Source: Desulforudis sp. (GTDB lineage: Bacteria > Bacillota > Desulfotomaculia > Desulfotomaculales > Desulforudaceae). Taken from it: a DNA stretch of 6,312 bases. Each line of letters opens with the position of its first letter. The stretch's first letter is position 1. The DNA lies in NCBI GenBank assembly GCA_014859075.1, contig JACUUW010000116.1:1-6312 (forward strand), in the 5' to 3' direction. The notes below the pieces were generated by a model. It made no database searches. It was not told where the DNA came from and was given only the letters and a program-made list of their open reading frames with translations. The position numbers were made by a program, and so were the translations under genes. Of the stretch, positions 1 to 5,446 are shown in pieces.

Positions 1-2137
1 TGAAGTCCACCGTCCGGCCGTGCCCGTCGGTCAAGCGGCCGTCGTCCAGGAGCTGGAGCAGGATGTTGAACACCTCGGGTTGCGCCTTCTCCATCTCGTC
101 AAACAGCAGTACGGCGTACGGACGGCGGCGGACGGTCTCGGTGAGTTGTCCGCCCTCCTCGTAGCCGACGTAACCCGGGGGTGCCCCGATCAAGCGGGAC
201 ACCGTGTGCTTTTCCATGTACTCGGTCATGTCGAACCGCTGCAGGGCACGCTCGTCGTTGAACAGGAACTCGGCGAGCGCCTTGGCCAATTCGGTCTTAC
301 CCACCCCGGTGGGGCCCAGGAACAGAAAGGAACCCATCGGCCGGTGCGGGTCCCCGATCCCGGCCCGGGCCCGCCGGATGGCGTCGGCGATGGCCGCCAC
401 CGCGTGGTCCTGTCCGACGACGCGCCGGTGCAGGTTCTCTTCCAGCCGGATCAGCTTTTCGGTTTCACCTTCCAGCATCCGCGACACCGGGATACCGGTC
501 CACTTGGCGACTATTTCGGCCACGTCCTGTTCGTCGACCTCCTCCTTCAGGAGGCGGCTGCCCCGGTTTTCGAGACGGGTCTTCAGGTCGGCCAGTTCCT
601 TCTGCAACCCGGGGATGACCGAGTAGCGGATTTCGGCCACCCGCGCGAGGTCGGCGTTGCGCTCGGCCGTCTCTTCCGCGGTCCGGGCCTGTTCGATGCG
701 CTCCTTGAGCAGCCGGCCCTGCTGGATCAGGTTCCGCTCTTCCTCCCATTGCGCCTGAAGGCCGGCCAGCCGTTCCTCGGCGTGTGCCCTGTCCGCATCC
801 AGACGCGCCAGCCGTTCCCGGCTGGCCTGGTCCTCCTCTTTCAGGAGCGCTTGGCGTTCGATCTCCAACTGGCGCAGCCGCCGGTCGACCTCGTCGATCT
901 CCGACGGGCGTGAATCCAGTTCGGTCCGGAGCTTTGAGGCGGCCTCGTCGACCAGGTCGATGGCCTTGTCGGGCAGGAACCGGCCGGTGATGTACCGGTC
1001 GGAAAGGGTGGCGGCCGCCACCAGGGCGGTGTCCTTGATCCGCACCCCGTGGTGCACCTCGTACCGCTCCTTCAACCCGCGCAGAATGGCGACAGTGTCG
1101 GCGGCGTCGGGCTCCCCGACGTACACGGGCTGGAACCGGCGTTCCAGGGCCGGGTCCTTCTCGATGTGCTTGCGGTACTCGTCCAGGGTGGTGGCGCCGA
1201 TACACCGCAGTTCACCGCGGGCCAGCGCCGGTTTGAGCATGTTGGCGGCGTCGATGGCCCCCTCGGCTTTACCCGCACCCACCAGGGTGTGCAGTTCGTC
1301 GATAAACAACACGATCTCGCCGTGCTGTTCGCTGATCTCCTTTAGAACCGCCTTCAACCGGTCTTCGAACTCGCCCCGGTACTTGGCGCCGGCCACCAGG
1401 GCGCCGATGTCGAAAGCCAGGAGGCGTTTGTTTTTGAGGGACTCGGGCACGTCCCCGGCAACGATCCGGCGGGCCAGTCCCTCGGCGATGGCCGTTTTGC
1501 CCACGCCCGGTTCGCCGATCAGCACGGGGTTGTTCTTGGTGCGCCGGGACAGCACCTGCATGACCCGGCGGATTTCGTCGTCCCGGCCGATGACCGGGTC
1601 GAGTTTGTTCTGGGCGGCCATCTCGGTCAGATCCTGGGTGAAACGGGCCAGCGCCTGGTATTTATCCTCTGGGTTGGGGTCGGTGACCCGCTGGCTGCCC
1701 CGGACCTCCTTCAGCGCCTGGTAGATGCGGTCGGGCGTCACTCCCTGCTGCTTCAACAGTCCGGCCGCGGCGCCGCCCTCCTTGGCGGCCAGGGCGAGGA
1801 ACAGGTGTTCGGTGCTCAAAAACTCGTCCTTGAGCTTGGCGGCCTCACTCCAGGCCCGTTCGAGGACCTGCTGCACGGTGGGGGTGACGTACACCTGGCC
1901 GGCGGCGGCCCCGGTAACCCTGGGCTTGCGGTCCAGCTCTTCCCGGACTTTGTCCAGGAGGGCGGCCGGGCTGACCTCCAGACGATTCAGAATCAGGTGC
2001 ACGGTGTTCTGCTCAGGCTGCAGCAGGCCGGCCAGGAGATGTTCGGCGTCGATCGCCTGGTGATTGTATTGTTCGGCCGCGGCCCTGGCGGCCTCAAATG
2101 CTTCCTGGGCCCGAATGGTCAGTTTGTCCAGCCGCAT
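1..2137 (-). CDS. clpB: ClpB protein disaggregase (AAA+ Hsp100), 3' end outside window
   Basis: This encodes the ATP-driven ring chaperone that threads aggregated proteins through its pore, working with the Hsp70 system in the cytoplasm. The first 712 residues are visible; the family is usually about 860, so the end of the second ATPase module and the C-terminal small domain lie beyond the left edge. Domains in order: double-repeat Clp N domain (about 1-145); NBD1 with Walker A GEPGVGKT (208-215), pore loop around KYRGEF and Walker B FIDE ending at E281; a long charged coiled-coil M domain (about 400-530), which separates ClpB from ClpA/ClpX; NBD2 with Walker A GPTGVGKT (608-615), pore motif GYVGYEEGG and Walker B ending at E681. 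All key residues seen are intact. The ATG at 2137 follows TAAGGAGGTG (2152-2143) with 7 nt between GGAGG and the start. The gene lies 41 nt downstream of the J-protein gene and is probably co-transcribed with it. Confidence 0.97.
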   Translation of the reverse strand, partial: MRLDKLTIRAQEAFEAARAAAEQYNHQAIDAEHLLAGLLQPEQNTVHLILNRLEVSPAALLDKVREELDRKPRVTGAAAGQVYVTPTVQQVLERAWSEAAKLKDEFLSTEHLFLALAAKEGGAAAGLLKQQGVTPDRIYQALKEVRGSQRVTDPNPEDKYQALARFTQDLTEMAAQNKLDPVIGRDDEIRRVMQVLSRRTKNNPVLIGEPGVGKTAIAEGLARRIVAGDVPESLKNKRLLAFDIGALVAGAKYRGEFEDRLKAVLKEISEQHGEIVLFIDELHTLVGAGKAEGAIDAANMLKPALARGELRCIGATTLDEYRKHIEKDPALERRFQPVYVGEPDAADTVAILRGLKERYEVHHGVRIKDTALVAAATLSDRYITGRFLPDKAIDLVDEAASKLRTELDSRPSEIDEVDRRLRQLEIERQALLKEEDQASRERLARLDADRAHAEERLAGLQAQWEEERNLIQQGRLLKERIEQARTAEETAERNADLARVAEIRYSVIPGLQKELADLKTRLENRGSRLLKEEVDEQDVAEIVAKWTGIPVSRMLEGETEKLIRLEENLHRRVVGQDHAVAAIADAIRRARAGIGDPHRPMGSFLFLGPTGVGKTELAKALAEFLFNDERALQRFDMTEYMEKHTVSRLIGAPPGYVGYEEGGQLTETVRRRPYAVLLFDEMEKAQPEVFNILLQLLDDGRLTDGHGRTVDF

Positions 2138-2178
2138 GCTGGCACCTCCTTATGATTGTTGTGTCCCATGATCATCTA

Positions 2179-3117
2179 TTACACCACCAGGTTGGCACGG
2201 GGGTTGAACCCGGAGGCTTTCTGCAGTTGTTCAAACGCTTCCTTCTCCTGCGCGGTGAGCGTTTCCGGAATCCTGATCTCCAGGCGCACCAGGAGGTTGC
2301 CGGCCGGCTTATTCCCGGCGGCGGGGAGTCCCAGGCCCTTCAAGCGCAGGGTCCTCCCGTTCTGGCTGCCCGGCGGAATCTTCACGCTCACCGAGCCTTT
2401 CAGAAACGGGAATTCAACCCCGGCGCCCAGGGCGGCTTCGGTCACCGTCACCGGCAGGGTGCACTCCAGGTCCCGGCCCTGCAACCGGAAGAAGTGGTGG
2501 GGCTGGACCCGGATGTTTACGTAAAGGTCGCGGCCGTTTCCGGGGTCCCCCGCGCCGGGCAGCCTGATCCGGGAACCGTCACCGGTGCCCGGAATGATCC
2601 GGATTTTGGAGGTGTGTCCGTTGAACCTGATGGACTTCTCGGCGCCCAGGTAGGCTTCGCGTAACGTGATCCCCAGCGTCCCCTCCACGTCCTGTTTCCG
2701 GTGCGTACCGCGGGCGTAGCGGGGTGCAGTGGTGAAAAGGTCGTCCGCACCGCCGAAGAAAACTCGGAAGAAGTCGCTGAAACCATCGGCACCTTGACTG
2801 CCGAAAGTGAAACGCACTCCCTGACCACCGTCTTTACCCCTCCACCAGGGACCGGCATGCCGGGCGCCGTTCGTAGCCCAATCGAAACCGAAGGCTTCAT
2901 TCCAACCCTCCGGAATGGAGTCGTACTTGGCCCGTTTGTCCGGGTTGCCCAGTACCTCGTAGGCTTCGCTGATTTCCTTGAACCGGTCGGCCGCGTCAGG
3001 CTCTTTGCTCTGGTCGGGGTGGTACTTCCGGGCCAGCTTGCGGTACGCCTCTTTGATTTGTTTCTGGTCGGCCTTGCGGTCCACGCCCAGGATGGCGTAG
3101 TAGTCCTTGTATTCCAA
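2179..3117 (-). CDS. CbpA-type (class B) DnaJ/Hsp40 co-chaperone
   Basis: This is a 312-residue J-domain protein that would stimulate the ATPase of an Hsp70 and deliver substrates to it. Residues 1-70 form the J domain, with the HPD motif at 33-35 and the usual KFKEI/EAYEVL-like helix III (seen as RFKEISEAYEVLGN). A Gly/Phe-rich linker follows (about 76-128), then two beta-rich C-terminal substrate-binding domains (about 140-285) containing the DLYV..RVQPHHFFRLQGRDL stretch. The four CxxCxGxG zinc-binding repeats of true DnaJ are absent, so it is of the CbpA/class B kind; E. coli CbpA is similar in length (306). The start is TTG at 3117, chosen because AAAGGAGGTG (3134-3125) lies 9 nt upstream measured from GGAGG, and because the MEYKDYYAILGV opening is standard. 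It lies upstream of clpB, but no dnaK or grpE is nearby. An intrinsic terminator stands just upstream, so its transcription may be separate from hsp20. Confidence 0.95.
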   Translation of the reverse strand: MEYKDYYAILGVDRKADQKQIKEAYRKLARKYHPDQSKEPDAADRFKEISEAYEVLGNPDKRAKYDSIPEGWNEAFGFDWATNGARHAGPWWRGKDGGQGVRFTFGSQGADGFSDFFRVFFGGADDLFTTAPRYARGTHRKQDVEGTLGITLREAYLGAEKSIRFNGHTSKIRIIPGTGDGSRIRLPGAGDPGNGRDLYVNIRVQPHHFFRLQGRDLECTLPVTVTEAALGAGVEFPFLKGSVSVKIPPGSQNGRTLRLKGLGLPAAGNKPAGNLLVRLEIRIPETLTAQEKEAFEQLQKASGFNPRANLVV

Positions 3118-3156
3118 ACCGGCACACCTCCTTTGTTTTCAGGATGCGTTTGTTTC

Positions 3157-3185
3157 AAGAAAAAGGCGAGGGGGGACTCCTCGCC
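3157..3185 (-). terminator. Intrinsic terminator between hsp20 and the J-protein gene
   Basis: Read on the minus strand, a 7-bp perfect GC stem (GGCGAGG ... CCTCGCC, 3185-3179 paired with 3171-3165) with a 7-nt loop is followed directly by TTTTT and C (3164-3159). This is the classic rho-independent layout and lies about 70 nt after the hsp20 stop. It is only about 22 nt before the ribosome binding site of the downstream J-protein gene, so it could fully end the hspR-hsp20 transcript or act as a partial attenuator of dnaJ-clpB. Confidence 0.75.
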
Positions 3186-3253
3186 GCCAACAATGTAGAT
3201 TAGGTCTGCCGACGAAACTCAAAACGCCGGGGGAGAGGGGACAAATCCCAATT

Positions 3254-3691
3254 CTATTCTTCAAGCTGGATTCTGATCTGCCTGGGCTTGGATTCATCGG
3301 ACTTCGGCAGCACGACCTCCAGAACCCCGTTGCGCAGGGTGGCCTTGATCGCGTCCTGTTTGACCGGAATGCCCACCGAAAAGCTTCTGTGAAACGTGCC
3401 GCACGGTCTTTCCACCCTGAGCTGCCGCGCATTTTCGGGCATGGTCTGTTTCCGTTCGCCTTGGATGATGAGCTGGTTGCCCAGCATCTGCACGGTGATG
3501 TCCTCCTGGGCGAGTCCCGGTACGTCGGCGTAGACAACGATTTTATCGGTGGTTTCGTAGATATCAGCCACTCCGAAACCGATGCCGTAGCCACGTTCGA
3601 AATGCCGGGCGATGCTGTCGTCAAACAAACGGTTCACCGCGTGCTGTAGGCTCTGCACGTCCCGAAACGGATCCCATTTCATGAGCGACAC
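3254..3691 (-). CDS. Small heat shock protein Hsp20 (alpha-crystallin family)
   Basis: This is a 145-residue ATP-independent holdase that binds unfolding proteins and keeps them ready for refolding by the Hsp70/ClpB machinery. The N-terminus MSLMKWDPFRD is typical of bacterial Hsp20. The alpha-crystallin domain spans about residues 42-130, with DVPG at 56-59 and the conserved NGVLEVVLPK segment (GVL at 122-124). A C-terminal IRI motif (139-141) matches the I-x-I element that docks neighbouring subunits in the oligomer. The start is GTG at 3691: GGAGGTGG (3705-3698) gives a 9-nt gap from GGAGG, and it restores the normal family N-terminus. The in-frame ATG three codons later (3682) is further from the site and less likely. 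The gene begins 49 nt after the hspR stop with no strong terminator between them, so it probably shares the hspR transcript. Confidence 0.96.
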   Translation of the reverse strand: MSLMKWDPFRDVQSLQHAVNRLFDDSIARHFERGYGIGFGVADIYETTDKIVVYADVPGLAQEDITVQMLGNQLIIQGERKQTMPENARQLRVERPCGTFHRSFSVGIPVKQDAIKATLRNGVLEVVLPKSDESKPRQIRIQLEE

Positions 3692-3740
3692 TGTACACCA
3701 CCTCCAACCATTGAGTGAAATCGGTCTCCCCCGACGCTTT

Positions 3741-4022
3741 CTAGTTTTTTCGCGTCCCGGTGATGATCGGTCCCAGAATTTCCTCCAACTGCAGAATGAT
3801 CTTCACCCCGGCCAGGTTAACGCCCTTGACCTGGGTCAGGTAGCGTACCCGCTGGATCAGCTCCAGGTCCGCCCGCGAGTAGAGCCGGTTGTTTCCCTTC
3901 GTGCGGGCCGGGCGGACCAGACCGCACTCCTCGTAAATCCGCAGGGTCCGGGGATGGATCTCGAACATTTCAGCGACTATTCCGATGGCAAAGACAGGCT
4001 CTCTATCACCGACCCTGACCAT
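3741..4022 (-). CDS. hspR: HspR-type MerR-family heat-shock repressor
   Basis: This is a 93-residue DNA-binding regulator. The winged-helix region starts at about residue 11 (FAIGIVAEMF) and carries HPRTLRIYE (23-31), GLVRPART and NRLYSRADLELI. GVNLAGVK (67-74) follows in the helical part. The HP-TLR-YE and GVNLAG-K combination is characteristic of HspR rather than of metal- or drug-sensing MerR proteins, and there is no cysteine metal site. In actinobacteria HspR represses dnaK and clpB operons through HAIR inverted repeats. The same role is inferred here from the adjoining hsp20, J-protein and clpB genes, with likely autoregulation. I chose the ATG at 4022, which has a G-rich site (GGGGGG) 7 nt upstream. 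A longer form from GTG at 4037 would add five residues but has no ribosome binding site. I could not find a convincing HAIR element in the window. Confidence 0.92.
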   Translation of the reverse strand: MVRVGDREPVFAIGIVAEMFEIHPRTLRIYEECGLVRPARTKGNNRLYSRADLELIQRVRYLTQVKGVNLAGVKIILQLEEILGPIITGTRKN

Positions 4023-4038
4023 TGATATGCCCCCCACA

Positions 4039-4062
4039 CTTACAATTACTATCTTACAATTA
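4039..4062 (-). repeat. Perfect 10-bp direct repeat in hspR leader, possible operator
   Basis: The plus-strand decamer CTTACAATTA occurs at 4039-4048 and again at 4053-4062, a period of 14 bp (minus strand: TAATTGTAAG, ATAG, TAATTGTAAG). It lies between the -10 element and the hspR start, covering the expected transcription start. That is a normal place for a repressor site, but tandem direct repeats differ from the inverted HAIR site known for HspR, so the bound protein is unknown. The surrounding AT-richness makes chance more likely than in the rest of the window. Confidence 0.5.
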
Positions 4063-4093
4063 ATTATATATAACTTAATAATATTATTGTCAA
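4063..4093 (-). promoter_or_regulatory. Sigma-A type promoter for hspR (and probably hsp20)
   Basis: On the minus strand a perfect -35 TTGACA (4093-4088) is followed by TATATA (4070-4065) after 17 nt, or by a perfect TATAAT (4068-4063) after 19 nt. The overlapping -10 choices mean either spacing could work. Initiation would fall near 4055-4058, giving a leader of about 35 nt before the hspR ATG. This is the strongest promoter-like sequence I found in the window and lies exactly at the head of the chaperone cluster. Confidence 0.8.
4077..4088. repeat. 12-bp AT palindrome inside the hspR promoter spacer
   Basis: AATAATATTATT is its own reverse complement and lies between the -35 and -10 elements of the hspR promoter, touching the -35. 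A protein bound there would block RNA polymerase. The sequence is pure A/T in an AT-rich stretch, so a chance origin or a role in DNA melting or curvature is equally possible. Confidence 0.35.
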
Positions 4094-4273
4094 ATAAATT
4101 ATGGATTATACTGCAGACCGTTGCTCGGAATAAAACTTATGTGCTAAATTCAGCTCCGGTTTTCTTGGCGGGGCTCGAATTTTTACCGGATGCCGGGGCG
4201 AATTACATGGAGTATTTCCAAGCGGGAACGGAGGGTTTAGGGCGGTCGCTGTAGAAAATTTTTTGGTTAAAGG
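4094..4273. other. Intergenic region between divergent hspR and phosphoesterase genes
   Basis: About 180 bases, extending to 240-300 depending on which starts are used. The part nearest hspR is very AT-rich and holds its promoter; the rest has intermediate composition. Plus-strand promoter candidates are weak: TATACT at 4107-4112 with a poor -35, and TTGCTC (4122-4127) followed by an extended-type TGC-TAAATT. A plus-strand open frame ending at TAG 4252-4254 has no ribosome binding site and is not supported as a gene. No RNA gene or riboswitch was recognised. Confidence 0.5.
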
Positions 4274-4831
4274 GTGGGCAGAGTAGAACAGTCCGGACTT
4301 TGCCATTCCAAGGGCATTCTGGGTCGGAGGTGGCGTTTTATCGTCATCGGGGTTCTGGCGGACACCCATATTCCCTCGCGGGCCGGGAGACTGCCGGAGC
4401 CGTTGCTCCAAGATTTCACCAGAGTTGATCTGATCGTCCACGCCGGGGACATCACGGTCTTGAGTGTACTGGACGAACTGGCCCGGCTGGCGCCGGTGGT
4501 GGCCGTGGCCGGGAACATGGATTCCCTGGACGTGCACAAAAAACTGGGTGAGACCAGGCTCTTGGAATTGGAGAGGTTCCGCATCGGGGTGTTGCACGGA
4601 CACGGGGGATATGGGAAAGTCCAGGACCGGGCCTTGGCCGCATTTCCGGACGCCCACTGTGTTGTGTTCGGCCACACGCACGCGCCTTACTGTCAACGGC
4701 ACGGCGACGTGCTACTGTTTAACCCCGGATCACCCACCGACCGCCGCCGGCAACCGCGGGCTTCTTACGGGCTGCTGCACCTGGGCCGGGACATCCGGGG
4801 CGAAATAATCTATCTGGACGGAGGGGACTAA
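4274..4831 (+). CDS. YfcE/MJ0936-type metallophosphoesterase
   Basis: This is a calcineurin-like phosphoesterase that would hydrolyse phosphodiester or phosphate bonds using two metal ions in the cytoplasm; the natural substrate of this family is mostly unsettled. Numbering from the GTG at 4274 (185 residues), the metal-binding set is complete: D30-x-H32 in LADTHIP, GD at 58-59 in HAGDI, GN at 80-81 in GNMD, H108 and H110 in LHGHG, and GHTH at 133-136, followed by the NPGSPT loop (150-155) typical of this subfamily. The start is unclear. GTG 4274 is the only standard start considered, but it has AAAGG directly against it and adds about 22 unconserved residues before the first beta strand. A strong GGAGGTGG at 4326-4333 points instead to an ATC at 4340, giving 163 residues, close to the usual family length. 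The next gene follows after 6 nt, so the two are likely an operon. Confidence 0.93.
   Translation: MGRVEQSGLCHSKGILGRRWRFIVIGVLADTHIPSRAGRLPEPLLQDFTRVDLIVHAGDITVLSVLDELARLAPVVAVAGNMDSLDVHKKLGETRLLELERFRIGVLHGHGGYGKVQDRALAAFPDAHCVVFGHTHAPYCQRHGDVLLFNPGSPTDRRRQPRASYGLLHLGRDIRGEIIYLDGGD
4326..4333 (+). promoter_or_regulatory. Strong ribosome binding site inside the annotated phosphoesterase frame
   Basis: GGAGGTGG at 4326-4333 is as strong as the sites before hsp20 and the J-protein gene in this window. Nine nt after GGAGG lies ATC (4340-4342), immediately before the conserved VIGVLADTH strand. Hsp20 (GTG) and the J-protein (TTG) use the same 9-nt gap. It favours a start at or near 4340 over the upstream GTG at 4274. 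Confidence 0.6.
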
Positions 4832-4837
4832 ACCGGC

Positions 4838-5134
4838 ATGGATGACTTGAAATTTATTATGAAAAGAAAAGCTACGCTGAAGGACGCGGTCGATATTTTT
4901 CTGGACAGCCCGGACATGGTGTCGATTTACGTCATCGAGAAGAACGGGGACTACGCGGTGCAGGTTCAGGAAGACGAGCAGCTCTACCTGATCTTCGAGG
5001 TGCAGGGCAAGGGGATCGTCCTTGGAAAACTGCCGCCGGATTTGGTGCGCCTGCGTCTTATCGAGGACGAGGACGAACACTACCGGGCCGGCGCTTTCAT
5101 GCGGCAGAGGATTAAGGAGGCCGGCCTGGCTTAA
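4838..5134 (+). CDS. Hypothetical 98-residue acidic protein
   Basis: I do not recognise the family. The ATG at 4838 lies 6 nt after the phosphoesterase stop, with GGAGGGG (4820-4826) as ribosome binding site inside the end of that gene, so the two are probably translated together. The protein is soluble-looking, with no signal peptide or membrane segment. A basic N-terminus (MDDLKFIMKRKATLKDAV) is followed by alternating hydrophobic segments consistent with beta strands (SIYVIEKNGDYAVQV, LYLIFEVQG, GIVLGKLP), then a charged acidic helix (LRLIEDEDEHYRAGAF) and a basic end. Codon use is GC-rich in third positions like its neighbours, which supports a real gene. It ends with TAA at 5132-5134, where the DUF3231-like remnant begins in another frame; whether the two were ever one gene is not clear. 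Confidence 0.8.
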   Translation: MDDLKFIMKRKATLKDAVDIFLDSPDMVSIYVIEKNGDYAVQVQEDEQLYLIFEVQGKGIVLGKLPPDLVRLRLIEDEDEHYRAGAFMRQRIKEAGLA

Positions 5135-5412
5135 GCGGTTCGACGATTTCCGTAATGAACAACCATCTTGGGCCTCGGTCGACCCGGAAACCCTGGAAGA
5201 CCGGTTCACCTACCGGATGCTCCTGCGGGGCATGCAGGAGGCGATGGATCTGCACCTGCGGGGCATCATTGAAACCACCAGGAGCGACCCGCTGCGCCGG
5301 ATTTTCGACGAGCCTCTTTGAAGAAATCGGCCTGTACCAGAAGTTTCTTAAGTACGGCAAGGCCAAGGGCTGGATACACACACCGCCGGCTTACGCCGAG
5401 CCGACGGGCTGA
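5130..5412 (+). pseudogene. C-terminal remnant of a DUF3231/CotF-like protein, no start and +1 frame change
   Basis: Two adjoining open frames together read as one helical protein. The first part (5130-5318) contains EDRFTYRMLLRGMQEAMDLH and ends SDPLRRIFDEPL at TGA 5319-5321. The second part, one base forward from 5320, reads EEIGLYQKFLKYGKAKGW then IHTPPAY and ends at TGA 5410-5412. From memory, the pattern of a helix with DxH, T-x-x-D-x-x-R, then LY-x-x-x-x-KYGK-x-KGW-x-x-PP-x-Y matches the C-terminal helical hairpin of Firmicute DUF3231 (spore coat F-like) proteins, which are normally about 170 residues. Only about 93 are here, so the N-terminal helices are missing. There is no ATG, GTG or TTG in frame near 5130, although TAAGGAGG (5113-5120) stands upstream. 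The simplest reading is a decayed gene; programmed frameshifting at CTT TGA is the alternative. Confidence 0.6.
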
Positions 5413-5446
5413 GAACCGGTCCGCCGCCTTTTTCTTCCCTGTTTTT

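Noticed and set aside
20..913. Long plus-strand open frame of 297 codons opposite clpB
   Set aside because: It is an artefact of GC-rich codon use in the opposite strand; the minus-strand frame encodes unmistakable ClpB across the same bases.
1739..1741. Internal GTG (codon 133) in clpB as start of a short ClpB form
   Set aside because: E. coli makes a short ClpB from an internal GTG near codon 149, but the equivalent Val codons here are GTC, and the GTG at codon 133 has no ribosome binding site at a workable distance.
3731..3756. Possible terminator GACGC ... GCGTC at the end of hspR
   Set aside because: Only a 5-bp stem with a 14-nt loop and no following T-run on the minus strand.
4087..4112. 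Plus-strand promoter TTGTCA ... TATACT for the phosphoesterase
   Set aside because: The hexamers look good but the spacer is only 14 nt, too short for sigma-A; they overlap the minus-strand hspR promoter.
4118..4148. CIRCE-like fragments (TTGCTC ... GTGCTAA)
   Set aside because: The arms do not match TTAGCACTC-N9-GAGTGCTAA in sequence or spacing.
4141..4254. Small plus-strand open frame ending at TAG 4252-4254
   Set aside because: No ribosome binding site, no recognisable product, and the longer version overlaps the hspR start and promoter on the other strand.
4457..4463. CTTGAGT, half of a HAIR site, and similar ACTCAA pieces near 3712 and 3224
   Set aside because: Each is a single half-site with no correctly spaced inverted partner; the first lies inside the phosphoesterase coding region.
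5390..5446. Terminator after the DUF3231-like remnant (CTTTTTCTT and GTTTTTC runs)
   Set aside because: T-runs are present but I see no stable GC hairpin directly before them.
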